DNA of 64,000 nucleotides from Drosophila miranda (Eukaryota > Arthropoda > Insecta > Diptera > Drosophilidae). The notes beneath the pieces were generated by a model. The model had not been told where the DNA came from and made no database searches. It worked only from the letters and a program-made list of their open reading frames with translations. How positions within the stretch are numbered: position 1 is the first letter of the stretch; each line of letters starts with the position of its first letter. The position numbers and the translations under genes were made by a program. This document shows positions 13,669-25,770 of this stretch, piece by piece. The DNA lies in contig NC_046675.1 in NCBI RefSeq assembly GCF_003369915.1, positions 15,128,001-15,192,000 of the forward strand, read 5' to 3'.

Positions 13669-16331
13669 AAAACTTTGAATTCATTTTCGGCATTCCCCGA
13701 TTCCTTTGATCTTGTTTTTTACCGTCTTTTACTCCGCTTTACCATCGTGTGTTCTGCTTGACATTGTGACCCACTGCTTGCCGCTGTCCCTCTCGCTCTC
13801 GGACACTAAAAATGCGAAATCCCTTAAGGACACGCGCCATCGAAGAGCAACAATAAAATATGACGTAAGCCACACACAAACAAAAATACTGCTACTCCCT
13901 CCCCCCGCCCTCTCCATCGTATATGTTATATGACTCCAAAACAAGCTGCCACATGCCACATCATGTTGACCATCATCCATGTTGCCACAACACCCTCTCC
14001 CGCGCTCTCTGCCACACCTCCTCCTTCTTTGTTCCACGCACAAAGCCAGGGGAGAAGGCTGGCTGGCAGGACAGGAAGGAAGTTGACACAGGGGCATGTC
14101 GCCCCCTACAGCCACGCCCCTGCAGCCTTCACAGGAAGGAAACGCATTCGACAAATTGTGCCCCAAGTCAAGTCGACGACAGATAAAACCCCGCCACAAA
14201 AAAAACTGAAAATGAGTACAACTTCCACATTAAAAAATATTAAAAAAAAAAAGGAAGGAAGGAAATATTTCTGTTGTGTGCTTTCCCTCCCGAGTGTATC
14301 TCTCGTGGTTGTGGGGATAATGAGGCGTGTACGTAATGTAAGATGAAATGGGATTTAAAACGAGAGTGTCAGAGGCGGTAGCACAGCGAGAGGGTGGCTG
14401 AGACTGCCAACTAAACATGTACATATCTTCAGATATATCTTTCGGATATCCCACGAGTGCAGAAGAGAGCTCTGGTAAGAAGTTGTTGGCCTTTGGTTCC
14501 CCGAAAGTCTCAGCTACCCCACTTGGATACCCTCTAAAGCCGCACTTTAATAACTACGGATTCATGTTGGGGTGGGGTCGCATAAAAGCATTCCATGGTC
14601 AGTCCGGAAACACAGTCGAGGGCAGCCCTAGCCCTCGTTAAAATCCTAAATTCCGCCACAAGGCTGCTGTTCCGCTGAAGGATCCCCAAGGTTGGGGGGT
14701 GGCTGTTGCCGTGGCGTTTGCGGTTTATAATTCCCGAACAACACCAGTTGGTAAATTAATAGTTGCCTTAATAATAGATCCTTAGATGCAACAATTTTAT
14801 TTTTTAATGCATACAATTATAGCCCTCCTTAAGGGCCGCCCCTTTGACGTTTCAATGCCATTCCCAAAGCCACGGAGACCACAGGTTTAATTGTGTGTTG
14901 GAACTTGGGAAGGATAATGGTTGGGCGTCAAACTGAGGGCTGAGTACTGATGGGTGGTGCTGGCGACGACGACAACAATGCCAGACATTAACACCCATTG
15001 CATGAAAGGAAATGCAATCCGCAGTGTCACTTTATTATGCAATCACATTGCAGGGTGCCCGGGTACGGGTCTGGGTACGGGTCCCTTTACAACCAACTCT
15101 TTAAATAGACTCTGGCTCCCTCTCGATCCCCCCAATGGAAAAATGCACGCAATTCACATTCTCAGGCAGATATTGTGGCACAAAGAAATGGCAGCCACCA
15201 GCCACGGCCCCCGCAGGGTGCTGCTTTGTGGGGTGCGGATGAGCTTTTTGTGGGGCAATCAAACGATGTCAAGCGCAAATAGGGGTTAACAGGCGTACGG
15301 AAAACGACTCTCGAATACCCTGGGAATACTTGCATTTAAATGGAATATTTAATTTTAATTTTAATAATAATCATCAAATGCCACTGTTTGGGTTTATATG
15401 ATTACTCTTCTGCTATCCCTCTTGCCCCAGGGTAGCACGAATTTAAGCGACCCGCAGAGCAGCGCGGAGATCCTCTGTGATGCAGTGTGCCAGTGTTTCA
15501 GTGAATGCACTGACGTATCCCACAGCATCCATCTCAGACTTTGTGTTCTCCAGCTGAAAGAGAGACGAGGAGGAGTAAAGCCTTGAAGGGAGAAAGAAAC
15601 GTGGGTTTTCCATCAAGAAGAGAGATCTGGGAGGGGGAAGTCGAGAAGCTTAAGCAACTGCAGTGCAACACTGTGGGGGACGAGGAGGAGAAGGAAGAGG
15701 AGGAGGAAGAGGAGTAGTAGTAGGTTATGTCAGCAATTGAATCAGGCCAAAAGGACCATAAGAAATGCGCTTTTTTCTGCCTTCTCCCTGTCTCCCTTAT
15801 AGCCCTCACTCTCCTCCTCTCGACTCTCCTTATCTTCCCGTTCCGATTGCCGTTATGCGGTTTAGTTAATTTTGTTCCTCTCTGTTCCTCTTGGCTGTTG
15901 CTGTTGCTGTCATTCTCCTGGTCTGTCGTGTCTGTCCCCTGCTGCTTCTGCCGTCTATTGCCTGCTGTGCAAATAGCAGCAGAAGTGATGGGAGAGCAGA
16001 AAGGACAGACAGACAGATGCACAAGTGGAAGAGGGAGGGAAGTAAAGTGCAAAAGTTGAAATAATGTCAAATGAAATTATGTGCACGCCTTGGAGTATGC
16101 AACGGTAATTTCTATAGGTTTCCTTTTTTACCATTTTAATGGCGTCCCTCTTTATCCCTTAGGCTCTTTCTGTCTGGAGGAGTCTCTAACTGTAAATCAG
16201 ATTTATTTTCCTTTGTCGAAGCAAAATCATAAATCCTCGAACACACAATACAACCCTGGCAGGAGAAACCATTACTGGGAAGTGCTGTTGTGCTGCAGCA
16301 ACACTGGCCGTTGATTTCTTACTACTACTCT

Positions 16332-16334
<3 letters not shown>

Positions 16335-16367
<33 letters not shown>

Positions 16368-16427
16368 ATTCTCTGTCTGTGACAGTCTGACTTTTTGTGC
16401 CTGTCTCTCTCTCTCTCTCTCTCTCTG
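16335..16427. repeat. Two (TC)n microsatellites
   Basis: Pure CT runs at about 16,335-16,364 and 16,403-16,427 are separated by about 38 bp that include CTGTCTGTGACAGTCTGAC. Read on the minus strand they are GAGA tracts, potential GAGA-factor binding DNA. Confidence 0.85.
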
Positions 16428-17499
16428 CATTCATCTCTTTGACAACTCTGTAATTACCCAACGTTTTACACCTGATTGCGATACTCTGCCTCTCTCTCGC
16501 TCTTGCCCGCTTCTAACCATCTCTTTCGCTCTCGGCTGAAGATGCAAATTTGTGCAGTTTCAAGGAAAATTTTCACGAACAACTTAATTAAAGGAAAGCG
16601 GCAGCGGGGTAGGGAAATGTGATAGAAAGAGTTGGCAAGCAACGAAGAAGAAGCAAAGGTGGCGGCAAAAAGGTGCCAATCAGCGGCCAAATCAAATTAC
16701 GTAAAAGCCAGTTTACCGTTACGACCCCCGTGTGCAAACTTTTTTAGAATTTTTCAAGTATTTTCGCATTTTATTTCGTAGGGAAATTCATTTAATTAAA
16801 GCAAAAGATAAGAAAACATCGACGTAACCATTAATATTTAGAGTCTCAACCCTTACACTCCCCTCTCTTTCTCTCTCTCTTCTGCACTCATTCGCACTCT
16901 CACGCTCGGTTAGCGGTAATTTCTTCTTCTTTGGTGTGTGGCTGCAAAAACTGAAAAAAAATAAAATAAATTGAAGATGAAGCCAAGCGAATGGAATTTA
17001 AATGTGAAAATTTCCCTCTTTTTTGTCCTGAACAAAAGAAGAAATATGAAAATTTCGCCAAAAGCCTGGCCAGAGGCCGAACCCTTTCGGACCCCACCAC
17101 CCTACCCCACCAGTCATTCGGAGCACCAGTGTAGTCCAGCGTCCGGCTCTTAGTGGGTCAGGTCCCTCCATCACCGCTCGTTACAAGTCCCAAACAAAAA
17201 TCATTTCATTTCGTTTGAGTTTTTTTTTTGTATACTGCAGCCGCATTAAATACACATATAATCTGGGCCAAAAAAAAAGGAGGACGACAGGAGCTCTGCT
17301 TTGGGAGTATACAATAAGTAGGCGAATGAACTTTACCCGAAACACAGACCACACGAGAAAAAGGGTCAAGCAAAGGGAAGTCTCTTTTTGGATATGTAGG
17401 AAAGGATAGGATGAGCCATAGAGAAGGTTGTGACAAATTAAAAACCCAAACCGTCTTTAAGCTTTTTATTATGTATATTCAAGTATTATACGTGTTTAA

Positions 17500-17700
17500 A
17501 CTGCTTGCTCATGCTTAGTTAGAGTATTATACTGCTTGCTAGTCTTTCAGTAGAATTATTCCACTGCTTGATCACCGGCAATCTGATCAGTCTCCTTTTA
17601 TTACTGCTTTTTCTACTCCTTTTCTAATTAGAACCCTCAACTGCTTGCCATTCTTAGACACAAATGTGACACTGCTTGATCTTCTACCACCAGAGAGGGT
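17500..17700. repeat. Minisatellite with ACTGCTTG core, about 31-40 bp period
   Basis: The octamer ACTGCTTG occurs at 17,500, 17,531, 17,563, 17,640 and 17,671, with a variant ACTGCTTT at 17,603. Spacings are 31, 32, 40, 37 and 31 bp. Outside the octamer the units have drifted, so this is an old tandem array. Confidence 0.75.
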
Positions 17701-18883
17701 CATGTTTAAGGCAAGTGACAGTCCTAACTTTCCAAAAACTTTCAACAAAATCTGGATTATTCTAATGCCCAACTGTAATTAAAACTAGCAGATAATACAA
17801 TTTCATGGTTTGTTGAGGATATTCATCCAAAAGCTTTGCTACAAAATTTAATTAGATTTCACGGAGCTGCTGAGCTCAAACAAAAACATTTTAAAACCCA
17901 TTAAAATTTTGTTGTTCAGCAATATTTAGCAAAATGATAACACACACACATGCATGTTTTTAATGTTCATGTGTGTGGCGGGATATTGTCCAGTTTTTAT
18001 GGCCCCTTTGGGCGCCATACCCATGGATTTATCGTCCATTGTCCCTCACACACCTCCGTCCCGTCGCATCTGTCGTTCCATGAAATTTGCTTTCAATTAA
18101 CAAATTGTTTCGAAACGATGAAGGAAAATCGATAAGGAAGGACGGGTGGCTTTTCATCTACCTTCTCTATGCCCCTACCCCGTAATCCCTTTCTAATTTT
18201 GCGGTTTAGGCATACAAATTTCATACCAAGACCACGCCCTGGATTTAAGGATTGCAAAAAGCAAAAAACCAAAGGAATTTTAAGCAATAATTTTGCATGA
18301 AAAATGCAGGAAACGGGATGCAGAATGCATTCCTCTTTCACTTCCATTTCCTTTATGCATGGAAAATTTCTTACTCGGTCAAAGAAATGCGAGGCAACTT
18401 TATTCCCCTCCGCAGCAAACGGATGGCAAAGTTTTCAAAAGATAGAGCGACTGAATTGTAAGTGAATCTTGGGATGACAAGAACTTTCTTACGAAACTTT
18501 ATTTTATATTTTTGCTCAAAAGTGAAATTGAGAGATGACTTCATGTCAAGGAAACTCGTATTATACAGATGTTCCATCTACATATTTGTGCACGAATGTT
18601 TGAGACCGCCTCCAAAGTGCCACATCAATAAATCAAATTCGTAGGCAGACAGACAGAACGACAGACAGTCAACCTATTCGTACAATAAAATACGGCAAAA
18701 AATTCGTGAGTCACCAAACAAGAAAAAAATTAAATAAATGAAGTAGAAAACTTGGCACAAAAGCTCTACAGGCACAGACACAGAGCGATAAACGTCGATA
18801 GGAATACCCGTGTAATCATGGAAAATGGAGGAGGAAAAAAGTAAGTTTCTTGCGTCTTGGATTTGGCAAGAAACCAAAATAAT

Positions 18884-18903
18884 ACGAGAGAGAGAGAGAG
18901 AGA
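18884..18903. repeat. (GA)n microsatellite
   Basis: A short uninterrupted GA run beside a short TATA-rich tract. Nothing more can be said of it. Confidence 0.8.
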
Positions 18904-21089
18904 TGCATATATATAAAGAGAAAAATATAGATAAATACGATACATAAATTGATTTGATGACTCGGTAGAATATTCACTTCTAAGAGGCGTGGGACTGCAG
19001 CAAGTGGCAGAAATCCAGTCGCAGGTGGAGGCTGAGTGTTCTAAAGCAAGCAGTTGAAAACAGTGTATGCAAGCAGTGTATGAAATCTGTAATGCAAGTA
19101 GTGCATCAGTGGGAGGAGGCCGAAGCAGCAGCACACAACGAAAGAGAGAGAAAAAAAAGTCGCACTGATAGACACCTCTTGAAACTTGCTCACATGTGGG
19201 GCGGCCTACTGCTTCCCAAGTCCCAAACACCTTTCCACACCTCGCACACTCAATGCTGCTGCGGGCACTTCAACCACATGGTAGACGAGAGGCGGGCAGC
19301 AAACACAATGCCGTGTAATAGACAACAACCCGCAGAGAAGGGCAAAGACATTGAAAAAAAAAACTGTTACTCGACGAGTACGTAACGAGCGACAGGCAGG
19401 CAGGCCGTCATGCCGGCAGGCAGATGTCATTCAAGAGAGAGAAAGAACCTGAAACTTTTAATTGCATTTCGATGGGCAAACTCGCTTTGCTCCCTCTCCC
19501 TCTCTGGAAAACTCTACGTGCATGGATCTCCCTCCCTCGCTCGCTCGAATGACAGACAGGGGCATGGACTGCCATCTTTTGTGTTATCATTCGCAGGTGA
19601 TATGGTGATATACACACTCTCTTATCTGTAGAGATAATGCTGATGATTCATTTATATAATTTGCACACCTGATTTGTATTTGTATTCCCTTTAGCGGTTT
19701 ATTCCCCCCATGAAATGCAACTCAAACTTATTATCATTTAATATCCAATTGAAGCCGAATGTAAATAGGTTTTTTTTTCCATCGCCGGCAAAAGAACCCC
19801 CATACGAATATTGTACGCGTGGGGGTGGAAGTGTCTGATACAATGCCCGACTGATGACTCAATTCTATGTAGAGTTCCATTCCGTATGCGGGAATCCATT
19901 GCATGTTCGAGTCACATTAGGAGGGAGCGTTGTCGCCACTGACAGGAAGTGTGTGTGTGAGGGTTGGCAATGATGCATGATAAATGGCATATAATATTCC
20001 AAAAACTATCACAGATAATACTTGGAAATTAAACACGCAAGAGGTATTTCTGGAGAGGCTATTTTCGAAGAGAGGTCATCGGCAAAACATTCCCACAAAA
20101 GGGATGGCCTTTTAATCGATACAATCTCTGAAAAGTTGAATTGATGTTTAATTATGATTTCCAATCAATATATTCAATGATTCTTAAGTTAAACAATTAG
20201 TTCTAAATGGTTTGAAAGCACCCAAATTCTATAAATAAGTATTTAATACACTCGAATCTCTGATCTCAAGTATTTGCTGTGCGTATATGTATGTCTTCTC
20301 ATGAGATCATCGGCACAAAAAGAGGCTTTGTACAAAAATTCACACAAAAAAAAAAAAAAAAAACCACATCTTGACTTTAAACGTTCTTTTTTTCTACACA
20401 GGCGGTCGAATGATGCATCCCACATTCAGGGGAACTCATTTGATCAGCACTTTGTAGAATCACAGAATGTAAGTCCCATTAAAACCGCACTAATAATGCA
20501 ATTGCGATTACTACGAAGGGGGAGGGGAACTATTACTCAATAAGCACATTTTTTTGCAATTATTACTAATTATTGAATCTATAAATATTCATTGTGTTGA
20601 TTACGAACGAGAAGCACACCATTTGGCCTGAAATAAAAGACATTTAAAAGCTCTCTGTTTTTTTTTTAACTGCAGAATTTGTTCTGGTCTATTTGTTGCT
20701 TCATTTTGGTATTTGCCGGAAATCGAAAGGAGATCTATTTTTATACTCTGGCAAAATGTCAAGGGTAAAACAGACGAGTGAAACGAAAGAGATTTTTTAG
20801 TGAAAATCATCATGATTTGGTAATTATTGCTAAATATAGGGTATCCCTCAGTCAATATACAAATGACTAGACACTTTCCATACCCAAATGTCACAGCCCC
20901 ACAGAACAAAGGGCTGGCATTGATTCGATGAGAGACGATGCCTTGCATGTCCAAAGGTTACATCAAACACGACCTTCGACAATTATTCAGTAGAGAGAAT
21001 ACGAGAGTAATTTGCAAAAATTGTTAATAAAAATATATGTTAAATATGGGAATATTTAATGCCGGTTTTTTTTTTTTTTGTTTACTCAC

Positions 21090-21470
21090 CTCAACTCTGG
21101 GGAATGAAGCAGTGCAGCTGTGTGTTTTTTGTTTTTGCTTTTTGTTTCGACTGGAAGGCTGGCGAATCTGGAATCGAGAACTCGTGACGTGACTGGAAAC
21201 TGGAAGCGGGGTGGTCGACGGCTGCTGGGATGGCGGTGGACCACTGGCTTATCGCGGGCGGAGTCGCGTTTATTCGGGGCTTTTCTTCTTATTTGTTTTT
21301 TGATTGCATTTTGAATGGCAGTTTGATTGATTGACATAATACGATAATAATTTTATTGTTTCTTTGTTTTTTTTTTTCACTGTAACGCGGTTGTTTAAGT
21401 GCTGATTGTTGCTGTAGTTGTTTGTTGCAGGTGCGGTTTGTTGCTGTTGCTGTTGCATTCTCTATCTTTC
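21090..21470 (-). other. Candidate 5' untranslated exon of an unseen minus-strand gene
   Basis: Read on the minus strand, this segment has the look of a fly 5' leader: CAA/CAG-rich runs, A-rich stretches and no long conserved ORF. It ends in TTGAG followed by GTGAGTAAA, a near-consensus splice donor (last exonic base 21,090). The upstream limit is uncertain; I place it near the CAGCAACAGCAACA tract at about 21,450. No matching coding exon lies in the 21 kb downstream, so the gene would continue before base 1. An alternative is that it is part of an extended Syntaxin 1A transcript. A 83-codon reading frame inside it (21,086-21,337) is basic, unrecognised and probably not translated. Confidence 0.4.
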
Positions 21471-23444
21471 TTTTCAAAAAGTTGAAAGCGAAACAAAAAA
21501 TAAATGTGCAAGCATTTTGACCATTTTTATCAAATCCCGTTTGATATTTTCTCTTTCGGGTGCATTTTCCGATTGATTCTTTTTGTGCGAGGCTTTTCTT
21601 GTCTGGTGCATTGAATTTTATTTCCTACTTAAAAACGAAAACATTTCTCTTTTTTCGTGTATTATCCCCAAATCATTCACCGCTCAACTCACATTACAGT
21701 GGCGTACAAATATGGTAGCTTTGTTGCATTGGTCTCTACAGTTATGGAATATTTATGGATATATGTAGAGTGTGGTAGAAAAGCCAGTATTTTCTGGATA
21801 TTGCATGCCGATTCTCTATTTGCTTGCTTGGATACTGTTCGTGATTCGTGATTGATTTTTGGTCAGTATTTTAATCAGTTTTTTGTAGAAATACCGCATG
21901 CCGCAGAGGAACAGAATAGTGTTTTATGGGGTTAAAGCATTCCAATTGTTAGTAGTTCATGTTACGGGGGTGTTTGGAAGGAAGGAAGGAAAGAAAGAAA
22001 TACAAATTAAAATTTAGTTAATTTAAAAAAAGCAGAAAAATGTTGTGTTTGTTCGAGTGGGTGTCCGTCTGAGTGCGTGGGTGTTAATAAATGAGTCGTA
22101 TGAAATTATATTCGAAATTGGTGCAAAAAAGCTTTCAACTAAAATGGATCAAAAAACTTTAAAACTTAAACAAATGTGCTGTATTTACTGGTTTAAAACA
22201 TGTTTATCAGGAAAATAGATACAAAGCGGAAAAGTTACTCAATGCGGAAAAATAACTCGTTCAGAGGGAAGTGAAAACTTGTTGGATTGTTTGAGCAATA
22301 ACAAAATAATACAAAACTGAATAATCGACTATCAATTTAAGAGTGTTTACCGATTAATTTGAGTCTATGTGTTAAAAGAGAGAGAGAGTGAGGAAGAGAG
22401 AGGGCAGTTCGTGTGAGTTTAACAAGGCATTTCATATATATAGATCTCTCAGTTTTGTAAGAGTGTTTTCAATCTTTAATCTTTCGCAGCTTTTTTGTTT
22501 TCTTTGTTGAGAATGTTTGGGGGCGGGCTATTTATCATTTAAGCATAGTATATTTTATGTATATATTCATATATACTTAATATTCATTCAATAAATATAT
22601 GAACAATGTGTGTTAAGTAAATAGCATTATAGTAATTGTAAATAGTCAATATAGTTATTATCTCATCGCATAATAAACAATTTTTGTTCTGTGTGTGTTT
22701 AGAATTAATATTCAAGAAGTTAACTAGAGATTTTTGTTGTTGTTGTTGCAAGTTGCAAGTTAATGAATGGCTGTGTGTTTCGAGTGCATGAATGGGTGTG
22801 GTGTGTTTTTCGAGTGGATGCTTTTTCTACTTTTGTGAAACTAAAAACAAAAACTAAATGCATTTATAGTTTATGGAAGAAGAAGAAAAAAAACAAAGAA
22901 ATCAAACCGAGATTCATCTCTCTTTCAAAGTGGATTTTGTTTTTTGTTTGCTTCGCATTATAACAATAATCAATAAAATTTCATGTATTCTTTGTTTTTA
23001 GCAATTACTTATTAAGGTGTTTTTTTGTTTGTTTCTTTATACTCGTATTGTGTGTTGGCTATATTCTTTTTCTTTTTTTTTTTTGTTTGATTCTAGTGTA
23101 TTCGTGTGTGTGTCGTTTCTGTGGCTCTTGAGACTCGTATTCTTTTGCTTAGAGTTTGAATGAAAGTCGTAACTAATTATACAGATTTACACATGTATAT
23201 ATTGTATTGTATTAGCTAGTATATAATTTTTGTATAATTCGAGGCCTAAATTGGGTTCTCTTTTTCTATTTTCTCACTGGTTTACATTTTATATTTATTT
23301 CTTTCGTTTATTTCGTCATTTTTTCTGGGTGGGACATCGATCGAATCAAAATGAATTCTGTATGAATGAATGAATGAATGTACTCGGGGATGTGTAGTGG
23401 TTGTTGTTCGTTAAGTAATTTCATATTTGAATAAAAAAAAACAT
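21471..23444 (-). other. Region downstream of Syx1A, probable long 3' UTR
   Basis: These 2 kb follow the Syx1A stop codon in the direction of transcription. They are AT-rich, with T-runs, GT-rich words and several TTTATT words on the plus strand that would be AATAAA on the mRNA (for example around 23,295-23,310). No ORF of interest is present. Where the transcript ends cannot be decided from sequence. Confidence 0.4.
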
Positions 23445-24320
23445 TTACATGAAATAACTGCTAACATATGAGGCCGCTAAGATGCCCAATACAGTGAGGC
23501 ATATCAGTATCATGATCTTCTTTCGTCGCGCTTTACTTTGGTATTTGAGCGCCTTCTTGGTATCCTGAGTTGCCGTCTGCACATAGTCCATAGCATGCTC
23601 CACATGGTACTCAATGCGATCTATCATCTCGCCCTGCGACTCCACCAGCATGGCCATGTCCATGAACATGTCGTGCAGCTCCTTGATGGATGTCTCCAGC
23701 TTCATGATGTCCTGATGCCGTGCCTCGATATCCGCCAGCGTCTGTTTCGCCTGCTGCGTTTCCATAATGATGCCCTGGGTGAACACCGATGAGTTTCCCT
23801 CCTCCAGCATCTTCTCCAGCTCATCGTCGTTGGTGGGACGACCGGTGATCTCCAGCTGACGCTGTATTCTCCCCTTGCAACGCTCCCGATAGTCGGTCTG
23901 GGTGCGATTGTATTCCGTCATTACTTCCACAAATTTCCGTGACAGCGTCGAATGTTGGGTCTTGCGGATGCGCAAATCTGCCGTTGATTTATTCTGTTGC
24001 TCCTCCTGTTCGATATTCTGTTCGATGCCCTTGAGTTTGCCTCTTACGCGATTTGCATTCTTCTTGATGTCGGCCATCAGATCCTCGAGCTCCTGTTTGG
24101 TCTTCTCGTCGGTTTGTGGGGCCGACAGTATGGCCGAATGCTTCTTCTTCACCTCCTCGACATTGTCCTGCACCTTGTCGATCATGCCGCGTATCTCCTC
24201 CACTTGGGAGAAGAAATCGTCCATATAGGAATCGTGTCCATCCACATTGACCGCCACCTCTTCCGATTCCTCATCGTCCGATTGGGCGGCATGGAGGGCT
24301 GCTAATCTATCTTTTGTCAT
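23445..24320 (-). CDS. Syx1A: Syntaxin 1A, plasma-membrane Q-SNARE
   Basis: This encodes the target-membrane SNARE that pairs with SNAP-25 and synaptobrevin to drive synaptic-vesicle and other regulated exocytosis. The 291-residue product is full length and comes from one coding exon. The N-terminal part (about 28-145) is the Habc three-helix domain, followed by a linker. The SNARE motif spans about 190-255 and has the zero-layer glutamine at about Q229 in [13 protein letters not shown] basic stretch (KARRKK) precedes a single C-terminal membrane anchor (about 268-289). The start [18 protein letters not shown] matches the conserved syntaxin-1 N-terminal peptide that binds Sec1/Munc18, here Rop. 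The stop lies next to an A-run. It is transcribed in the same direction as 4EHP, whose known coding exons lie 2.4 kb upstream. Assignment to syntaxin 1 is very secure. Confidence 0.97.
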   Translation of the reverse strand: MTKDRLAALHAAQSDDEESEEVAVNVDGHDSYMDDFFSQVEEIRGMIDKVQDNVEEVKKKHSAILSAPQTDEKTKQELEDLMADIKKNANRVRGKLKGIEQNIEQEEQQNKSTADLRIRKTQHSTLSRKFVEVMTEYNRTQTDYRERCKGRIQRQLEITGRPTNDDELEKMLEEGNSSVFTQGIIMETQQAKQTLADIEARHQDIMKLETSIKELHDMFMDMAMLVESQGEMIDRIEYHVEHAMDYVQTATQDTKKALKYQSKARRKKIMILICLTVLGILAASYVSSYFM

Positions 24321-25770
24321 TTTGCTTTTTCTTTTGCTTTTACTTTTACGTGTACGTTTACGTTGTTTATCTTCGTCTTCTTCTTGGTTGTTTCTCTTTT
24401 CTGCTTATTTTTTGTTGCGTTTTCTTCGTTGTTTTGTGTGTCAAAAAACTGTTGCAGTTAGTGCTTAATTTTTTTGTTTAGAGCTTTACGTAAGCTTTTG
24501 GTTACGCGGCGTCGACGACTACGATTAGCAGTTAGACGTTAACGCACACACACACACACACACAGGCGCATTCACAAGCTCACACGCGGTCACACACACA
24601 CGCGCAAACATATACACGAGCGCGGAGTTTTACTTTTGCTTCTCTTTATATTTTTTGCAGCGTTTTTTTCTTTCTGTGTGGCTCAACTTGTTTGCACGTT
24701 TTTCCACTGCCTACGTCGGGAGGGAGGGGTAGACCTTTTATTGATTTTCCGTTGATTTTCGTGACCGCAACAACCGATTTTCTTTTGCCTCAATCTATCT
24801 CTCTCGTTTGCTTTAGCTTTTGGTTTAGTATATACTTTTGTTGGTTTATACTTCACTGGCACTTTTTTTTGCTGAGTTTATTATTTAATATTATTATTTC
24901 TTTGCTGTTTATCTTCTTCTCCCTCTCTCGCGCTGACTTTCGCGCTCGCTCGCTAGCCAGAGAGCAGCAGCACCTCTTCAATGCCAGGTAGCAGCTAAAA
25001 AGCTATTCACAGCAGCAACAACAAATGCTGCTTAATTATTGTGACTCACGACGGCACGGAACGGGGTGCAGATATCGCGTTTATTTTGTTGCTATTTTCC
25101 GTTTAGGAATCACACAAGATTAAGTACTCTTTTTTGTTTGTTTCGCTTCACGCACACACACACACGGCTGACGGTTGTTATGCAGGGGTAAGGGGTGGGG
25201 CGCTGTTGATCGTGTCGTCACTTTTGCAAGGACTCCACTCCTCCTCTTGCTGTTCCTATATTCACGAAATGCAGCAGCAGCAGCAGCGCAGCATTTGCAT
25301 GTGGAACACGTTTCGCGCTGGTGTGAGTGTCTCGGTCTGCAGTATATTTCGGTAGTCAAAAAAAATACCGACAAGGCTCGGCTCCGGCTCCGGCTCACAA
25401 ACACAAAAAATCTCTTAAAATGGGCAAAAAAAATCGATTTCTGCGCAAAGCTCCAATTCTCTGCTATCTTCTTCCTCCTCTTCGGCTTCTTCTTCCAACA
25501 ACCACGCTGCGAGAGGTGAAGGGCGGGCGGCAATACGGTGGGCGTTATTTGTTCTTTCTCTTTTGCTTAGCTTGTTTTATTTTCGTTTGTTGCGTACGAA
25601 TTCTCGTCGCCGCAGTCGACGACGGCAGCGGCAGCGGCAGGGGCAGAGGCAGCAACAATGACGAACATACACTTCGGCGGTCAGTCGGTCGGTCGGTTGG
25701 TGGGCGGCGGCGGCGGCAGCGACGTATGATATGAGACGACCTCCTCTCCTCTCTCTCTCTCACGCTCCCT
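24321..25770 (-). promoter_or_regulatory. Syx1A 5' leader and candidate promoter region
   Basis: Upstream of the Syx1A start the plus strand has T-rich, CA-repeat and GAGAG/CTCTC words. A pure CT tract at about 25,744-25,763 reads as GAGA elements on the minus strand. It is followed in the direction of transcription by TCATATCATACGTCG, a possible initiator, and a CCGACCGACCGACTGA tract. This arrangement is typical of paused neuronal promoters in flies. I therefore infer a transcription start near 25,730 and a leader of about 1.4 kb that may be spliced. No TATA box is evident. Confidence 0.3.
24544..24563. repeat. (CA)n microsatellite
   Basis: A CA run in the presumed Syx1A leader. Further CA-rich words follow to about 24,605. 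Confidence 0.85.

Larger units (their letters stand above)
1..21080. other. Long noncoding stretch (probable intron/intergenic DNA)
   Basis: No open reading frame here looks like a conserved protein; the longest are low-complexity or compositionally driven. The DNA is AT-rich, with homopolymers, CA, GA and TC microsatellites, and several diverged tandem arrays listed separately. I saw no tRNA, rRNA or obvious miRNA hairpin. A minus-strand exon with a strong donor ends at 21,090, so I infer that much of this stretch is the first intron of a minus-strand gene whose coding exons lie before base 1. Some of it could instead be regulatory DNA of flanking genes. Confidence 0.55.

Noticed and set aside
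13729..14199. 156-codon minus-strand reading frame in the 5' noncoding stretch
   Set aside because: The sequence is unlike any family known to me, lacks splice context and overlaps simple sequence.
15398..15586. Plus-strand frame behind a pyrimidine tract ending in CCCCAG (GSTNLSDPQSSAEILCDAVC)
   Set aside because: It looks exon-like at first sight, but it is short, has no partner exon or donor in frame, and no recognisable domain. Kept out for lack of support.
25675..25730. GGTC/GGCGGC repeats suspected of being a CRISPR-like or satellite array
   Set aside because: It is a short simple repeat in a presumed leader; CRISPR arrays are not expected in an insect genome.
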